Part shown: positions 16,116 through 27,800 of the stretch, in pieces
Layout of the letters: each line of letters opens with the position of its first letter
Position numbering within the stretch: the stretch's first letter is position 1
DNA from: TMED23 sp964566055
Lineage (GTDB): Bacteria > Pseudomonadota > Alphaproteobacteria > Rhodospirillales > UBA2165
Assembly (NCBI GenBank): GCA_964566055.1
Contig: CAZMHI010000017.1
Span: 1 to 64,000, forward strand
DNA: 64,000 nucleotides
Reading direction: 5' to 3'
Program-made: the position numbers and the translations under genes
The notes under the pieces: model-generated
Database searches by the model: none
The model's input: the letters and a program-made list of their open reading frames with translations, nothing else
Told to the model about the DNA's origin: nothing

Positions 16116-16931
16116 TTAAAGCGGTTTTTCGGCGATCAGCTTGTCGGGCTTCGTGGTGGCCGTTTTTGCCTGCGGTTTATAATCGAGTTTACGATCCGGC
16201 CCGATGCGGCCGATGCCTGGCAGTTTAATCGCCGGATCAAACGGATTCACGCCAAAGGTTAAGCCAAAGAGGTTAAGCTCCAAGCCTTCCTTGACACTCG
16301 CCATGACGCCAAAAAGGCCGCCGAGATTAAACTGATAGCCGGTGCCGCTCGGCGCTTTGGCGAACAGGGATGGCCCGAGATAATCCTTACCAATGGCGGT
16401 CGGCGGCAGGTCAATTTTCAGTTCCGGCACCTGGCGCGCGACATAAGCGATAAAGGTATTTGAATTCGGTCCGGGATAGACGCTGTATTGATCGGTGAAG
16501 GGATAGCTCTTGGCGGCAGCATCAATTTTCTTGATGATGGCATCAACACCCTCGCCCCGAATATCAGCCAGCAGTTCCGGCGCGTTACCGAACCAGCGGG
16601 CGTCAGCCGGGCGTTCGCGGATAGAGACCACATCTTCACCCCAGCGCAAACGCCAGCCAATCACTTCATAGACCGTAAACGCCTCCGCATTTGCCGGTTT
16701 AACCGCGATCCAGGGGTGCACTCCGAAATAGCCGCGCCAGCTATAAGCCCGCGCCGTATAGACCTGGATAACCGCTTCTGGCGTTTTAGCCGGATCAGGG
16801 GCGAGGCCCACAGGCTCCCGGCTCGCCGTACGCCAGCCTTGGGCGCCTGCGTTATTACGGTGGGGGTGGAAAAACGCCATCGCCGCCACCGCTACTAAAA
16901 AGACCAGAAAAAACTTTTTCTTTTTGCTCAT
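16116..16931 (-). CDS. DUF3750-family exported protein
   Basis: A 271-residue protein with a lysine-rich start and one hydrophobic segment (residues 7-21), giving a signal peptide or N-terminal anchor. The body matches DUF3750: IQVYTARAYSWRGYFGVHPW, then YSVYPGPNSNTFIAYVARQVPEL, and the glycine-rich FNLGGLFGVMASVKEGLELN. The G-P-N-S-N-T-F motif is the family hallmark; the function is unknown. It precedes the DUF547 gene by 22 bp on the same strand, and a periplasmic role for both is inferred. Confidence 0.88.
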   Translation of the reverse strand: MSKKKKFFLVFLVAVAAMAFFHPHRNNAGAQGWRTASREPVGLAPDPAKTPEAVIQVYTARAYSWRGYFGVHPWIAVKPANAEAFTVYEVIGWRLRWGEDVVSIRERPADARWFGNAPELLADIRGEGVDAIIKKIDAAAKSYPFTDQYSVYPGPNSNTFIAYVARQVPELKIDLPPTAIGKDYLGPSLFAKAPSGTGYQFNLGGLFGVMASVKEGLELNLFGLTFGVNPFDPAIKLPGIGRIGPDRKLDYKPQAKTATTKPDKLIAEKPL

Positions 16932-17078
16932 CTGAAAAAACTTTTACCTTCATGGCCTATAAAGATAGGTCGCTGGCGAATATGCTGCAAGAGAGAGCAG
17001 GCATATCTCCCAAAATTGTGACCGGTAAAAAACCACACCGGCCCGCCTCATTTCTGGGGCGGACCGGCTGTCGAGGGT

Positions 17079-17098
17079 GCCTAAGCCGATACTTAGGC
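17079..17098 (-). terminator. Hairpin after the glycine-zipper gene
   Basis: GCCTAAG (17079-17085) and CTTAGGC (17092-17098) form a perfect 7-bp stem with a 6-nt loop, 20 bp beyond the stop of the gene ending at 17119. No T-run follows on either strand, so it may be an RNA-stabilising hairpin rather than an intrinsic terminator. Confidence 0.4.
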
Positions 17099-17118
17099 GT
17101 GAGGTAATCGACGAGAGT

Positions 17119-17679
17119 TTAAAAGCTGCGGCGGCAATTTGCGCCGGGGCGATTACAATCAACCGCAACGTATTTACGGCCTTTATGGTAGTAAACGTGG
17201 CGGTGCTTATTCTTGCGCTGTTTTTTCCGCCAATGCTTCGATTTATATTTTTTCGAAGAATAGACGTGGTGCACCACGACATGCTTGGTGCGGTACCGCG
17301 GCTTTTGCTTCACATAGATGACTTCGCGCACGACTTTTTTCACGGGACGCTCAACATAAATCACGCGTTGGCGGGGTTGCGGGCGCGGCTCATAGACGAC
17401 GCGCGGCTCATATTTTGGCTGGGGATTATAAACCGTGTTGATGATCTGGCGATCAGAGTTTGCCATGGTATTGCCGATACCGGCGCCAAGTAAGGTGCCG
17501 ACGGCTGTCGCGGCCAGCTGGCCCTTACCTTTGCCGACGTTTGAGCCCAGGAAACCTCCAACGGCAGCGCCGATCAGCGTGCCGATAACTTCTTGATCAC
17601 TGGCGGCCTTAACGGGCTGCGCTGTTGATCCAATAACAAATATACTTGCGACCAATAGAGTTAATATTCTTGTTTTCAT
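17119..17679 (-). CDS. Glycine-zipper envelope protein with basic C terminus
   Basis: A 186-residue exported protein: signal peptide (residues 1-25, ending VKAA), then a glycine-zipper 2TM motif at about 30-75 (GTLIGAAVGGFLGSNVGKG and TAVGTLLGAGIGNTMANS). The C-terminal half is a proline- then Lys/His/Tyr-rich region with many basic dipeptides, suggesting contact with peptidoglycan, LPS or other polyanions. I start at ATG 17679, which has the signal peptide directly after it and AAAGGATAG upstream; the longer frame adds 22 unlikely residues. The exact role is unknown. Confidence 0.85.
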   Translation of the reverse strand: MKTRILTLLVASIFVIGSTAQPVKAASDQEVIGTLIGAAVGGFLGSNVGKGKGQLAATAVGTLLGAGIGNTMANSDRQIINTVYNPQPKYEPRVVYEPRPQPRQRVIYVERPVKKVVREVIYVKQKPRYRTKHVVVHHVYSSKKYKSKHWRKKQRKNKHRHVYYHKGRKYVAVDCNRPGANCRRSF

Positions 17680-17866
17680 GTCGCTATCCTTTTCTGTAAT
17701 TTTTCTATATCTTCGTTTCATCATCCGTGAAGCGCCAATCGCCACACATAGGTATAAAACGAAGTTAAAAAATCATTCCGTCGAAAATAATTAAAAACGC
17801 ACTATTTCAATGGCTTATGATGGAAAATTACAGATTAGGAAGGATGCTAATTTAGATTTGCGAGGT

Positions 17867-18127
17867 TTATTTCTGCTGCAAATGGTCTTTCAAAATATCT
17901 ATATAAAATGACAAGTTATCATTTCCCAATTTCAGGGATTTTTGGTGCATTTGGTCGGTTAGATATTGAAAACACATGGCGACGTTTTTGGTTTTATCGC
18001 ATTCATTTGCATCTAGCTCACATGTGCGGGCACAGAATTCACTATTCCGCCAGCTTAATAAAGCTTTGCCAAAATCTTTGTTGTGAATCGCGGTGACAAT
18101 TTCTTTATCGATATCACTAATTTCCAT
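17867..18127 (-). CDS. Small Cys-containing hypothetical protein
   Basis: An 86-residue hydrophilic, helix-rich protein with four cysteines, three of them close together (FCARTCELDANEC), and a fourth in VAMCFQYL. The spacing does not match a standard zinc or Fe-S motif. A GGGAGC site lies upstream of the ATG. It stands alone between the glycine-zipper gene and the oxoprolinase gene. I do not recognise the family. Confidence 0.6.
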   Translation of the reverse strand: MEISDIDKEIVTAIHNKDFGKALLSWRNSEFCARTCELDANECDKTKNVAMCFQYLTDQMHQKSLKLGNDNLSFYIDILKDHLQQK

Positions 18128-18297
18128 TCTACTGCTCCCTGATTCACAATCGGTTTGTAATTAGAACGATTCAAGAAATCTGTCTTTAACTTTGGTTAGA
18201 CCGGAAATTGTAAAATTGGGAAAGAACATGCCGTGGATTAGGTGATGGATAGACAAGGCAGAATTGAGATGTTTGTATAATGCCATTGTAGACAGAC

Positions 18298-21200
18298 ATG
18301 AATATTGAAATTAGTGGAAAACCAATAGATACGGAAAACAAATGGCAGTTCTGGATCGACCGCGGCGGGACCTTTACCGATATTGTCGCGCGCTCCCCCG
18401 ATGGCTCATTGATTGCCCGGAAACTGCTCTCGGAAGACCCGGATCATTACGCCGATGCGGCCATCGAAGGCATCCGCCGCCTGCTTGAGATTGGCAGGGA
18501 CGAGCCGATCCCAGCAGCGAGTATTCAAGCCGTTAAGATGGGCACGACCGTGGCGACAAACGCGCTTTTGGAACGCCAAGGTGAGCCGACCCTGCTGGTG
18601 ATCAATCAGGGTTTTAAGGATGCGCTCCGGATAGGCTATCAGAACAGGCCTGATTTATTTGCGCTCAAAATTGAACTGCCTGAACAGCTCTATAGAAGCG
18701 TCGCTGAAGTGCCGGGACGGCTCAACGCGGATGGTGATGAGCTCACGCCGCTGGATGAAGATCAAGCGCGCCGGGAACTCCAGGCCGCTTTCGATGAAGG
18801 GTTACGTTCCGTTGCCATTGTCCTGATGCATGGCTACCGCTATCCGGATCATGAACAGAGCCTGACGAAGATCGCCAATGATATTGGATTCACCCAAATC
18901 TCGGCCTCCCACGAAGTTAGCCCCTTGATGAAGCTGATCTCCCGCGGCGATACCACGGTTGTTGATGCCTATCTGTCGCCGATCCTCAGCCATTATGTTG
19001 CGCAAGTAGCGGGTGAGTTAGGCGATACCAAACTCATGTTCATGCAATCCAATGGTGGGCTCACCGATGCCAAGCGATTTCGGGGCAAGGACAGCATTCT
19101 CTCAGGCCCCGCCGGTGGTGTGGTCGGTGCGGTCGGTACGGCAAATATGGCAAGCTTCGACAAAATAATTGGCTTTGATATGGGTGGCACCTCGACCGAT
19201 GTCTCCCATTTTGCCGGTGAATTTGAGCGTGCCTTTGATACCCAAATCGCCGGGGTACGGGTGCGGGCACCGATTATGCAAATCCACACTGTGGCGGCAG
19301 GCGGCGGCTCTATCCTGCATTTTGATGGCGCGCGGTTCCGGGTAGGACCCGATTCGGCTGGCGCTCATCCGGGTCCGGCGAGTTATGGTAAGGGCGGCCC
19401 GCTCACCGTCACCGATGCGAATGTCATGCTGGGCCGGGTGCAGCCGGAACACTTTCCCCATGTCTTTGGTCCCCAGGCAGATGCGCCGCTAGATGCGGCT
19501 ATTGTGCAGGAGAAATTTGCGGACCTAGCAGCGGAAATTGGTTCAACACCAGCAGAAGTCGCCGAAGGTTTCTTGAAAATCGCCTCTGAAAATATGGCCA
19601 ACGCGATTAAGCAAATTTCCGTGCAGCGGGGCTATGACGTTACCGAATACGCCCTAACCTGTTTTGGCGGTGCCGGTGGCCAGCATGCTTGTGCCGTTGC
19701 CGATGCGCTCGGTATGGAGACGATTTTTATCCATCCTTTGGCCGGTGTGTTGTCGGCCTATGGCATGGGTCTGGCCGAGCTTCGGGCGATGCGGGAGCGG
19801 GCCGTCGAGCAACCACTCGACAAAGACAGCTATGCAAATCTCAAGACGCAACTGCAGGAACTGGCGGCAGAGGCCAGCCAAGAACTGGCAGACCAGGATA
19901 TCGCGCCGGCCGATATCACGATCTCAATGAAGGTTCATTTGCGCTATCTTGGTACTGATACAGCGCTTGAAATTCCTTTTGGAGAATTTGCTGAACTTGG
20001 CCCTTCCTTTAATGAGCTTCATCGCCAGCGTTTCGGCTTTGTCGATCCGGACCGGGCCCTGGTGGTTGAAGCGCTGGCAGTGGAAGCGATTGGCGCGACC
20101 GAGCAAATTATGGATCAGCCGATTGCCGTAGCGCATAAAACTGAACCGGAAATGTTGGTGGAGGTTCCGGTAACCTTTGAAGGCGAAGCGCAGCTGACCG
20201 CTATTTTTGACCGCGAAAAATTACAGCCCGGCGACAACATCCTCGGCCCGGCGATATTAGTCGAAGCTAATGGCACCACGGTGGTCGAACCTGGCTGGCA
20301 AAGTGAAGTAACCCCTCTTGGTCATCTGATATTAACCCGGGCAGTACCAAGACCCATCACATTTGCCATCGGTACGGAAGCCGATCCGGTGATGCTCGAA
20401 GTCTTCAATAATCTTTTTATGTCGATTGCCGAACAGATGGGCGCCGTGCTTGCCAATACGGCAAGTTCGGTCAATATCAAAGAGCGCTTGGATTTTTCCT
20501 GCGCTGTTTTCGATGCCTCCGGCGGCCTGATCGCCAACGCGCCCCACATGCCGGTGCATCTGGGTTCAATGGGCGAAAGTGTGCGGGCGGTTATCAGCGC
20601 CCGTGGAGAGACGATTGCACCCGGTGAAGTCTATGCCCTAAACGCGCCCTACAATGGCGGCACTCATCTGCCGGACGTCACGCTGATCACGCCGGTCTTT
20701 GATGCGACCGAAAAAGAGCTGTTGTTTTTTGTTGGCTCGCGCGGTCATCAGGCGGATATCGGCGGCATCACGCTCGATGCCGCCAACGAGTAAAACCGTC
20801 GAAGAAGAAGGCGTGCTGATCGATAATTTTTTGGTCGTTGAAAATGGCACTTTGCGTGAGCAGGCACTACGAGACCTGCTAGCCTCGGGCGCCTATCCAG
20901 CGCGCAACATTGAGCAAAACCTTGCCGATTTTAAAGCTCAAATCGCCGCCAATGAAAAAGGCGTTCAGGAGCTCAATAAAACCGTCGCGCATTTCAGTCT
21001 CGATGTCGTCAACGCCTATATGGGACATGTCAAAGATAACGCCGCCGAAAGTGTCCGCCGCGTGCTTGATCAATTGCCGGATGGAGAGTTTGCCAATCCG
21101 ATAGATGACGGCAGCATGATCAAAGTCGCCATTCGTGTTGATAAAAAGGCCCGCCGGGCGGCGATAGATTTTACCGGCACCTCGCCTCAGGCCGCCTCTA

Positions 21201-21886
21201 ATTTTAATGCGCCCAAGGCCGTCGCCCGCGCCGCCGTGCTTTATGTTTTCCGCTGTCTGGTGCAGGACGATATACCGCTCAATGATGGTTGCCTTGAGCC
21301 CTTGGATATCATCATCCCCGAAGGCTCGATGCTGGCGCCCGAATATCCTGCGGCGGTGGTGGCCGGTAATGTCGAAACTTCGCAAGTGATGACGGCGGCG
21401 CTGTTTGGTGCGGCGGGCGCACTTGCTGCGGCGCAAGGCACCATGAACAATTTTACCTTCGGCAATGATCAGCACCAATATTATGAAACCATTTGCGGCG
21501 GCACCGGCGCCGGGCCAGATTTTAACGGTACTTCTGCGGTTCATACTCATATGACCAATACAAGGCTGACTGACCCCGAAGTTCTGGAATGGCGTTACCC
21601 GGTGATCCTGGAAGCCTTCGGCATTCGTGAAAATTCGGGCGGCGAAGGGCTTTTTCATGGCGGTGATGGTGTCATCCGCCGTTTGCGTTTTGAAGAAGAT
21701 ATGATGGCCGCGATCCTTTCGGGCTCCCGCATTAATCCGCCCTTCGGTCTGGCGGGCGGCGCTTCAGGTTTGCCCGGCAAAACCATGGTGATCCATCAGG
21801 ATGGCAGCGCGCAGGCGGAAATGATAGCCGGCGATGTGATTGTCATCGAGACACCCGGGGGCGGGGGGTTCGGGAGAAAATCATAG
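18298..21886 (+). pseudogene. 5-oxoprolinase / N-methylhydantoinase (HyuA-HyuB fusion), frameshifted
   Basis: One gene of about 1195 codons split into two frames. The first (18298-20793) holds HyuA, starting at WIDRGGTFTDIVARSPDG with the ATP-site blocks DMGGTSTDV and GGGSI, plus the beginning of HyuB. The second frame resumes at SMPPTSKTVEEEGVLIDNF and runs to the glycine-rich C terminus TPGGGGFG. At 20773 only one base stands where the family has a Pro-Gly pair between GGIT and SMPP, so a 5-base loss (or 2-base equivalent) breaks the frame. The enzyme hydrolyses 5-oxoproline or hydantoins with ATP. Both halves are otherwise well kept, so a sequencing error or a very recent lesion is likely. 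Confidence 0.88.
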
Positions 21887-21905
21887 AGTGGCGGGGGGTT
21901 CGGGA
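21860..21905 (+). repeat. 16-bp direct repeat around the oxoprolinase stop codon
   Basis: GGCGGGGGGTTCGGGA occurs at 21860-21875, coding the last glycine-rich residues, and again at 21890-21905, just after the stop, with a period of 30 bp. It looks like a local tandem duplication of the gene end. Confidence 0.7.
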
Positions 21906-21925
21906 AATCGAACAAATAAATTTGT

Positions 21926-23209
21926 CTATCTGGCCGCCGCGTCGTGTTCTTCAGCACTGATTTCCAGAGTTTTAGACCACCGCCTGGATCTTGGAATTGC
22001 CCAAATCCACACAAATAGAAATAGTGAGGTTGCCGCCAACAAAGCAAACTGCAAATCACTGAAACCGGCCATAGTTCCAACCAGCCAGGCGCCGGAAGCT
22101 GGACCGCCGCGCAAGATCATACCCCAGACGCTCATTACCCGGCCGCGTACCGCCCCGTGAATTCTATTTTGCACCAGCAATTGACCACCAATCCCGGCAT
22201 AGGTAGAAGTGCCACTAAGCACAGCGGCACAGATAACCACGATCCAAAAGGCGTCGGTCGTAGCCAAAACCGCCTGCGTGACTACGGCGATCAATAAGCC
22301 AATCATAATAATGCGGACCAGGCCTTTGATTTTGCCGAAAGTACCGAGGAAAAGTGCGGTTGCCATGGCTCCCAAACCGGCGGCAGAACTTAAAATCGCC
22401 AACCCTTCAACACCCATGCCGAATACACCGTCTGATAAACCAGCAAATAAATCACGATAGGCGCGCATGAATAACGAAACAGCAAGCGACAGAATAAGGA
22501 AGCCTCTCAAACCTCTCGTTTCCGCTATATATAGAAGACCTGATTTAAACTCTTTGAAAAAGCCCTCGTTCTCGTGAGGCACCACCTCTTGGTAACGCAG
22601 TTTGATAATAAAAAGAATTGACAAATAACCGAGAAAACTTAGCGCATTAAATCCAAAAGCATATGTTACACCTGCAAAATTTATGATTAATCCGCCCAAG
22701 GCCGGGCCGACAAATTGCGCCAGATTAAATAATGTCGCGCTGACCCCAAGACCGGCTGGCAGGTCTTCCCTCGGAATCAGGCTCGGTGGCATGGTCATGC
22801 GCAGCGGTGTCCAAAAACCCTCGGCGATACCGTTAATCATCACGAGGCCAAACAATATGTGGATCGTGAGCAGGTCTAAGGCCGAGAGGATGGCAAATAA
22901 CGCGCCAATGCTGAACAACCCGATCTGGGTAATCCGTGCCATTTTCAAACGATCGAAACGATCGGTCAGCGTGCCGGCATAAGGCATGACGACAATGGTC
23001 ATAATCGCTTCGGCAAAAGCCATGGCGCCAAGTGTCGAATATGAGTTGGTCAATTCCCAGGTCAACCAGAACAAAGCCGTCCGTTGAACCCACAAGCCGA
23101 TATTCGACAGCCATCCCGCCAAGGCATAGATGGCAAAATCACGATGGCGAAGAGCCCGGCCCATGCCATGATTGCCAAGTTTTGAGACGAAGTAGCCAAA
23201 ATTACTCAT
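21926..23209 (-). CDS. MFS transporter, DHA3/EntS-like
   Basis: A 427-residue, 12-helix major facilitator with the N-terminal lead GRALRHRDFAIYALAGWLSN and the loop motif AGTLTDRFDRLKMA of the DHA3 drug/siderophore exporter family. It is related to the adjacent upstream gene at 23206-24498, with which it shares a 4-bp ATGA overlap. The two probably arose by tandem duplication and may work as a heteromer or have diverged in substrate. The C-terminal tail is cytoplasmic and charged. Substrate unknown. Confidence 0.9.
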   Translation of the reverse strand: MSNFGYFVSKLGNHGMGRALRHRDFAIYALAGWLSNIGLWVQRTALFWLTWELTNSYSTLGAMAFAEAIMTIVVMPYAGTLTDRFDRLKMARITQIGLFSIGALFAILSALDLLTIHILFGLVMINGIAEGFWTPLRMTMPPSLIPREDLPAGLGVSATLFNLAQFVGPALGGLIINFAGVTYAFGFNALSFLGYLSILFIIKLRYQEVVPHENEGFFKEFKSGLLYIAETRGLRGFLILSLAVSLFMRAYRDLFAGLSDGVFGMGVEGLAILSSAAGLGAMATALFLGTFGKIKGLVRIIMIGLLIAVVTQAVLATTDAFWIVVICAAVLSGTSTYAGIGGQLLVQNRIHGAVRGRVMSVWGMILRGGPASGAWLVGTMAGFSDLQFALLAATSLFLFVWIWAIPRSRRWSKTLEISAEEHDAAAR

Positions 23210-24498
23210 GTGGCTTTCGCTTCTTCAATAGGTGCGGTTGCGTCGTCTCGTTCCATTTCTGCGGCCAGCCGTTGGCGTCTAGGTAGCATGATGGTAACGG
23301 CGATCAGGCAGATGATGGCACCGGCGGCAACCGGAATTTGCAAACCGACATAAGTTGAAGCCGCACCCATCAAAAGGGACCCCACGGCCGGCCCGGCCCG
23401 GTAAGTGAGGCCAAACAACGACATCACGCGGCCTCGCATGGCGCCATCGACCGTATTTTGCAGCAGAATTTGCGGCGCGTTGGTGCTGATGCCCAAGGAA
23501 ACTCCGAGAAAAGCGCAACAGATGAGCGCCAGCCAAAACGTCTCGGTTGAGGTGAAGGCCAGTAGAGAAAGCGCGGTCCCCACCAAGGCGATCAAGGCAA
23601 TATTCATCAAGCCTTTGGTTTTACCGTAATTGGCTAAGCCGATAGCGCCAATAATACCGCCGACGCCGATGGCGGAAAGCAATAGGCCAAATCCCTCGGC
23701 GCCTCGGTTAAAGACATCATCGGCAAAGCCAGGAGCCAGATCCATCACTGGGCGGGAAAATGAGGCACCGATGAGGACAAAAAGCAGGACGGGTCCAATG
23801 CTGCTGTGCCTGGCGATATAACGTACACCTTCCAAGACATCAGCAATCAAGCCGCTTGATTTTGCTGTCTGGTGCTCATCATTGCGCGGGTTAATAACCA
23901 TCAGGCCATAGGCAAATGCTAGAAACCCAATGATTGCGAGCGCAAAGTTTATCGTGACATTGAACTCTGCAATAACGAAACCGGCAATCGCCGGACCTAT
24001 AAATCGCGAGGAGTTAAACAGCGCCGAATTGAAAGCTACCGCCGGAGTTAAATCGTTTCGTGGCACCAGATTTGGCACGATGGTCAGACGGATTGGCAGG
24101 TGAAAGGTTTGGATCATGCCATGAGCGGCGGCGATCATAATTAAAAAGACAATATTCATTAATTCCAAAGCGGTAAGCGTCACCAGCAAAATACCAAGAA
24201 CAATGATGATGAGCTGCAGACGCCTGATCAATCGCAAGCGGTCAACGCGATCGATGATTGCCCCAGCAAAGACAATAAATATCAGCAATGGCAGGGCTTC
24301 CGCCACCGCTACCGCGCCTAGCCAGAATCCCGAATGAGTAAGCTCCCAGGCAAGCCAGCCGATACCGACGCGCTGAAACCAATTGCCATGGGTCGCCAGC
24401 CAATTGGTTAAGGCAAAAATCCGGAAATCTCGGTGTTTTAACGCGCGGGCAATGCCTTTTTCAAATAATTGCGCACGAATTTTACGGGTGTAACTCAC
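23206..24498 (-). CDS. MFS transporter, DHA3/EntS-like, tandem paralogue
   Basis: A 430-residue, 12-helix protein with the same lead as its neighbour (ARALKHRDFRIFALTNWLAT) and loop motif AGAIIDRVDRLRLI. Its stop overlaps the start of the second transporter gene (ATGA at 23206-23209), so the two are translationally coupled. Family members export small amphipathic compounds or siderophores using the proton gradient. No regulator is adjacent. A 318-bp gap lies upstream and should hold the promoter. Confidence 0.9.
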   Translation of the reverse strand: MSYTRKIRAQLFEKGIARALKHRDFRIFALTNWLATHGNWFQRVGIGWLAWELTHSGFWLGAVAVAEALPLLIFIVFAGAIIDRVDRLRLIRRLQLIIIVLGILLVTLTALELMNIVFLIMIAAAHGMIQTFHLPIRLTIVPNLVPRNDLTPAVAFNSALFNSSRFIGPAIAGFVIAEFNVTINFALAIIGFLAFAYGLMVINPRNDEHQTAKSSGLIADVLEGVRYIARHSSIGPVLLFVLIGASFSRPVMDLAPGFADDVFNRGAEGFGLLLSAIGVGGIIGAIGLANYGKTKGLMNIALIALVGTALSLLAFTSTETFWLALICCAFLGVSLGISTNAPQILLQNTVDGAMRGRVMSLFGLTYRAGPAVGSLLMGAASTYVGLQIPVAAGAIICLIAVTIMLPRRQRLAAEMERDDATAPIEEAKAT

Positions 24499-24816
24499 CG
24501 TTAATCAAAATCCTAATTTTAGTGGCGTGTAATCGTACTATTGAAAACAGGCAATTCCTGAGACGTGCGCGACTTTTCGGATCGGCGCAAGAATTGAGAT
24601 GAATGAATTTCTATTAATTGTCAGCGCATTTTCAATTCTTGAAGTAAAGATACCCTCCGCACTAGCTTGAAACAATACATGCAGGTGATTTTTATGTTGA
24701 GCTAACAAATTGAAATCACCGGAAAATGAGACCATATTAGTAATTAGTATTCTAAAATAGTGAACAGCAATCCGTGATCCAGCGCGGTGAATTAGTATCT
24801 TGGGAGAGTTTCCAAA
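24499..24816. other. Intergenic gap between divergent units
   Basis: 318 bp between the MFS pair and the AsmA gene. A 65-codon minus-strand frame at 24538-24735 exists, but it lacks a ribosome binding site and family resemblance. The gap should hold the divergent promoters; I cannot point to boxes with confidence. Confidence 0.5.
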
Positions 24817-27800
24817 TTGAAAAAGCTATTATTCGGCTTTTTATTTTTAATTGTTGGTTTGTTCGCTGCCGTGCTGGTAGCGCCAAATTTCATCAATTGG
24901 AATGAATATCGTGATGTCATTACCGATGAGGTGAATGCTGCTAGCGGCTTTAATTTGGAAATTCGCGGCGATATTAAAATCGCTATTCTACCCTCTCCGG
25001 CGCTGCTGATAAGTAAAGTCCATGTCGCCAATATCGAAGGGGCTGCCCGAGCTGACATGTTGGCTGTCGATTCATTTGAAGTCCGGGTGGCGCTGGCGCC
25101 GCTGTTGGGCGGTCAGTTGCAAATCCGCTCTGTTAAATTGGTTAAGCCTGTATTGAGTCTTGAGGTGCTGGCGGATGGCCGCACCAATATGGCGTTCAAA
25201 GCTCCTGCACCAAAATCAAAACCAGCCGAAGCCGCCAAACAAGATAGCGAAGCGCTGCCGTTTGGCTCTTTAACCGGTCAAGCTGGAGGCAGTGGCGGTG
25301 ATCTGGCGATCCAGGTTGATGATTTTGTAATTGAAAAAGGCGCGGTTTTTTATCGGGACGACACCAAAGGCCAGGTTGAATCGATTGAAAATCTTAACGG
25401 GCGGTTTGCCCTGGCCTCTTTATCCGGGCCAATGGAAAGTTCGGGCAGTGCCGTCATCCGGGGCGTGCCGATGAGTTTTGCGGCCTCGGCCGGTACTATG
25501 GTGCAGGGCCGGACTTTGCCGTTTAATTTTAATCTCAAGGTAATACCCGGCGAGACCAATTTGCGTTTTTCCGGCGCGCTTACCAGGCTCAATGAAGATC
25601 CCCAGGTTAAAGGCAAGCTCAATATGAGAGGTCAAAATTTGGCCGCTTTTGTTGCCGCCATTAGCGGCGGGGCAGGCCTGCCGGATAGCTTAGCCTTGCC
25701 GTTCGGCGCCGATGCCGTTATCGCCGGGGATGCTACAGGTGGTACGATTTCGGATTTACAGGTCAAATTAAACGGTACTCAAGGCAGTGGTAAGGTCAAC
25801 GTAAAATTGGCCGAAGCAACGGATGTAAATATCCAGATGGCGGTGAACAAATTGGATATTGATGCTTTACTGGCGCCACCAAAAGACACGGCCAAATCGA
25901 AAGCCGAAAAAAATTCCAAAAGTAAGAAAGCGGCTAAAGCAATTTCGCCGATTGCCAAAACACTCGGTAGTGGGCGAAAAATATCCAAAGAGGAGCCGTT
26001 TAGTCTCAAGGATTTGCCCGAAGATTTGAACGTCGGCCTTAATCTTTCGGTCGCCGCGGTCACCTATAAAGATGCGGTTATCCGGCAGGCTAAAATAAAC
26101 TCAAGCCTGGCCAATCGCGAGATAACCATAAGTCAGGCTTCGGCGTTATTGCCGGGCAGCACCGATGTCGCTTTGTTCGGTTTTATTTCTGAAGATGCTA
26201 AAGCCAAGGCCGGTCAACCCAGCTTTGATGGCAATGTTGATTTGGCGACCAATGATCTGAGGGGATTACTGGGCTGGGCCGGTATTGATGTTACGGATAT
26301 TGCCAAGGACCGGCTACGTAAATTTACCTTTGGCGGTAAAATTCTTGCTGACGCCAATGCCGCATCGCTCAAAGAAATCGCCATTATCTTAGATGGTTCT
26401 AAAATTAAAGGCGCTGCCAATATCGCCTTTCGCCAACGCCCTTCCTTCGGGGTTAATTTATCGATCGACCGTTTTAATCTCGATGCCTATCTGCCCCAAG
26501 AAAAGACCATGGATAAGGCGGGCGGCAAAACCAATTCGGCAGCAGGCTCTTCTGGCCCGAAGGCTCAACAGCCGGCGGTAAAATCATCACCGGCACAAAC
26601 TCCCTCTCTGAATCCTTTAGCTGCCTTGGCGCCGTTGGGCGAATTTGATGCCAATATCGCAATTGATTTAAAGTCACTGACGATGCAGGAAATACCGGTC
26701 AAAGGCCTTCATTTAGAAACATCCATTTTTGATGGCAAAGTAACGCTTAAAGAATTTCGCACCGCCAATGCTGCTGGCATGACCTTGAATGTCAGTGGTG
26801 ATATCGCCGGTCTGAAAAAGTCTAAAGGGCCGCTCGACCCGGCGTTTGAAAATTTCAAATTCAATATCCGCAGTAAGAATCTTGCCCGCCTGTTTAGTCT
26901 GACTAAGATTACGCCACCCCTTTCTGCCCGCCAGCTCGGCGCCGTGCGTTTGTCGGGCACTTTAAACGGCAAGCCTCACTCTCTAAACGTGACCACCAAT
27001 ACAGCCATGCTGGGTGGAAAATTTACGCTCAATGGTGTGGTCAAGCCCCTGACGCTAACCCCCAGCGTTGCGGGGCAATTTTCGGTTATTCATCCAAATT
27101 TAATGAAACTGCTGAGGCGTCTTGGCAGCTCCTATCGCCCGGCAGGTAAAATATCAGGTGGAATTGATTTACGCGGGCAGATTGCCGGCAATGGGATTTT
27201 AATGGCGTTTTCAAACTTGGCGGGAAAGGCGGCAGGAATTAATCTCAACGGCAGTGCGGCGCTGGATCTCAGCCGGGCGCAGCCAAAGATAAATGCCAAT
27301 CTAAAAACCAGCCCGATTATCATAGACGATCTTCTGCCGGCCAAACGTACTGCTTATCTGGATCAAAAATTGCGTCAATTTGAGCACGCCTTAAGAAGCA
27401 CATTACTAGTGCCGGCATCGTTCAGCACTACGCCGAAAAAATTAATCAGGCCGATGCCGCTCATAAAAGTGGCGACAAAGAGTGGAGCCCCCTGGACCAG
27501 TGATCCGATCGATATCTCTTTCCTCAAATCATTCGACGGCAAAATTCAGTTGCAATCGGAGTCTTTGCGGTTTCAAAAATACCTTGCCAGCTCGGTCAGT
27601 CTGGTGAGTGCCCTCAGTGGCGGTGTTTTTGATTTGCAGCGGCTGACCGGCAGGGCCTATGACGGCGACGTTAAAATTGATGGCCGGGTTATTGCCGGTG
27701 ACAAGAGAAACCAGTACCAAACCCGCTTTAATATCGCCGGCTTTAATGCAGGGAAATTGTTGCAGTCGCTGGGTACCAAAGGTTTCCGCCAAGGCGCGCT

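Noticed and set aside
24538..24735. 65-codon minus-strand frame between the MFS and AsmA genes
   Set aside because: No ribosome binding site, no family resemblance, and it fills a region needed for divergent promoters.
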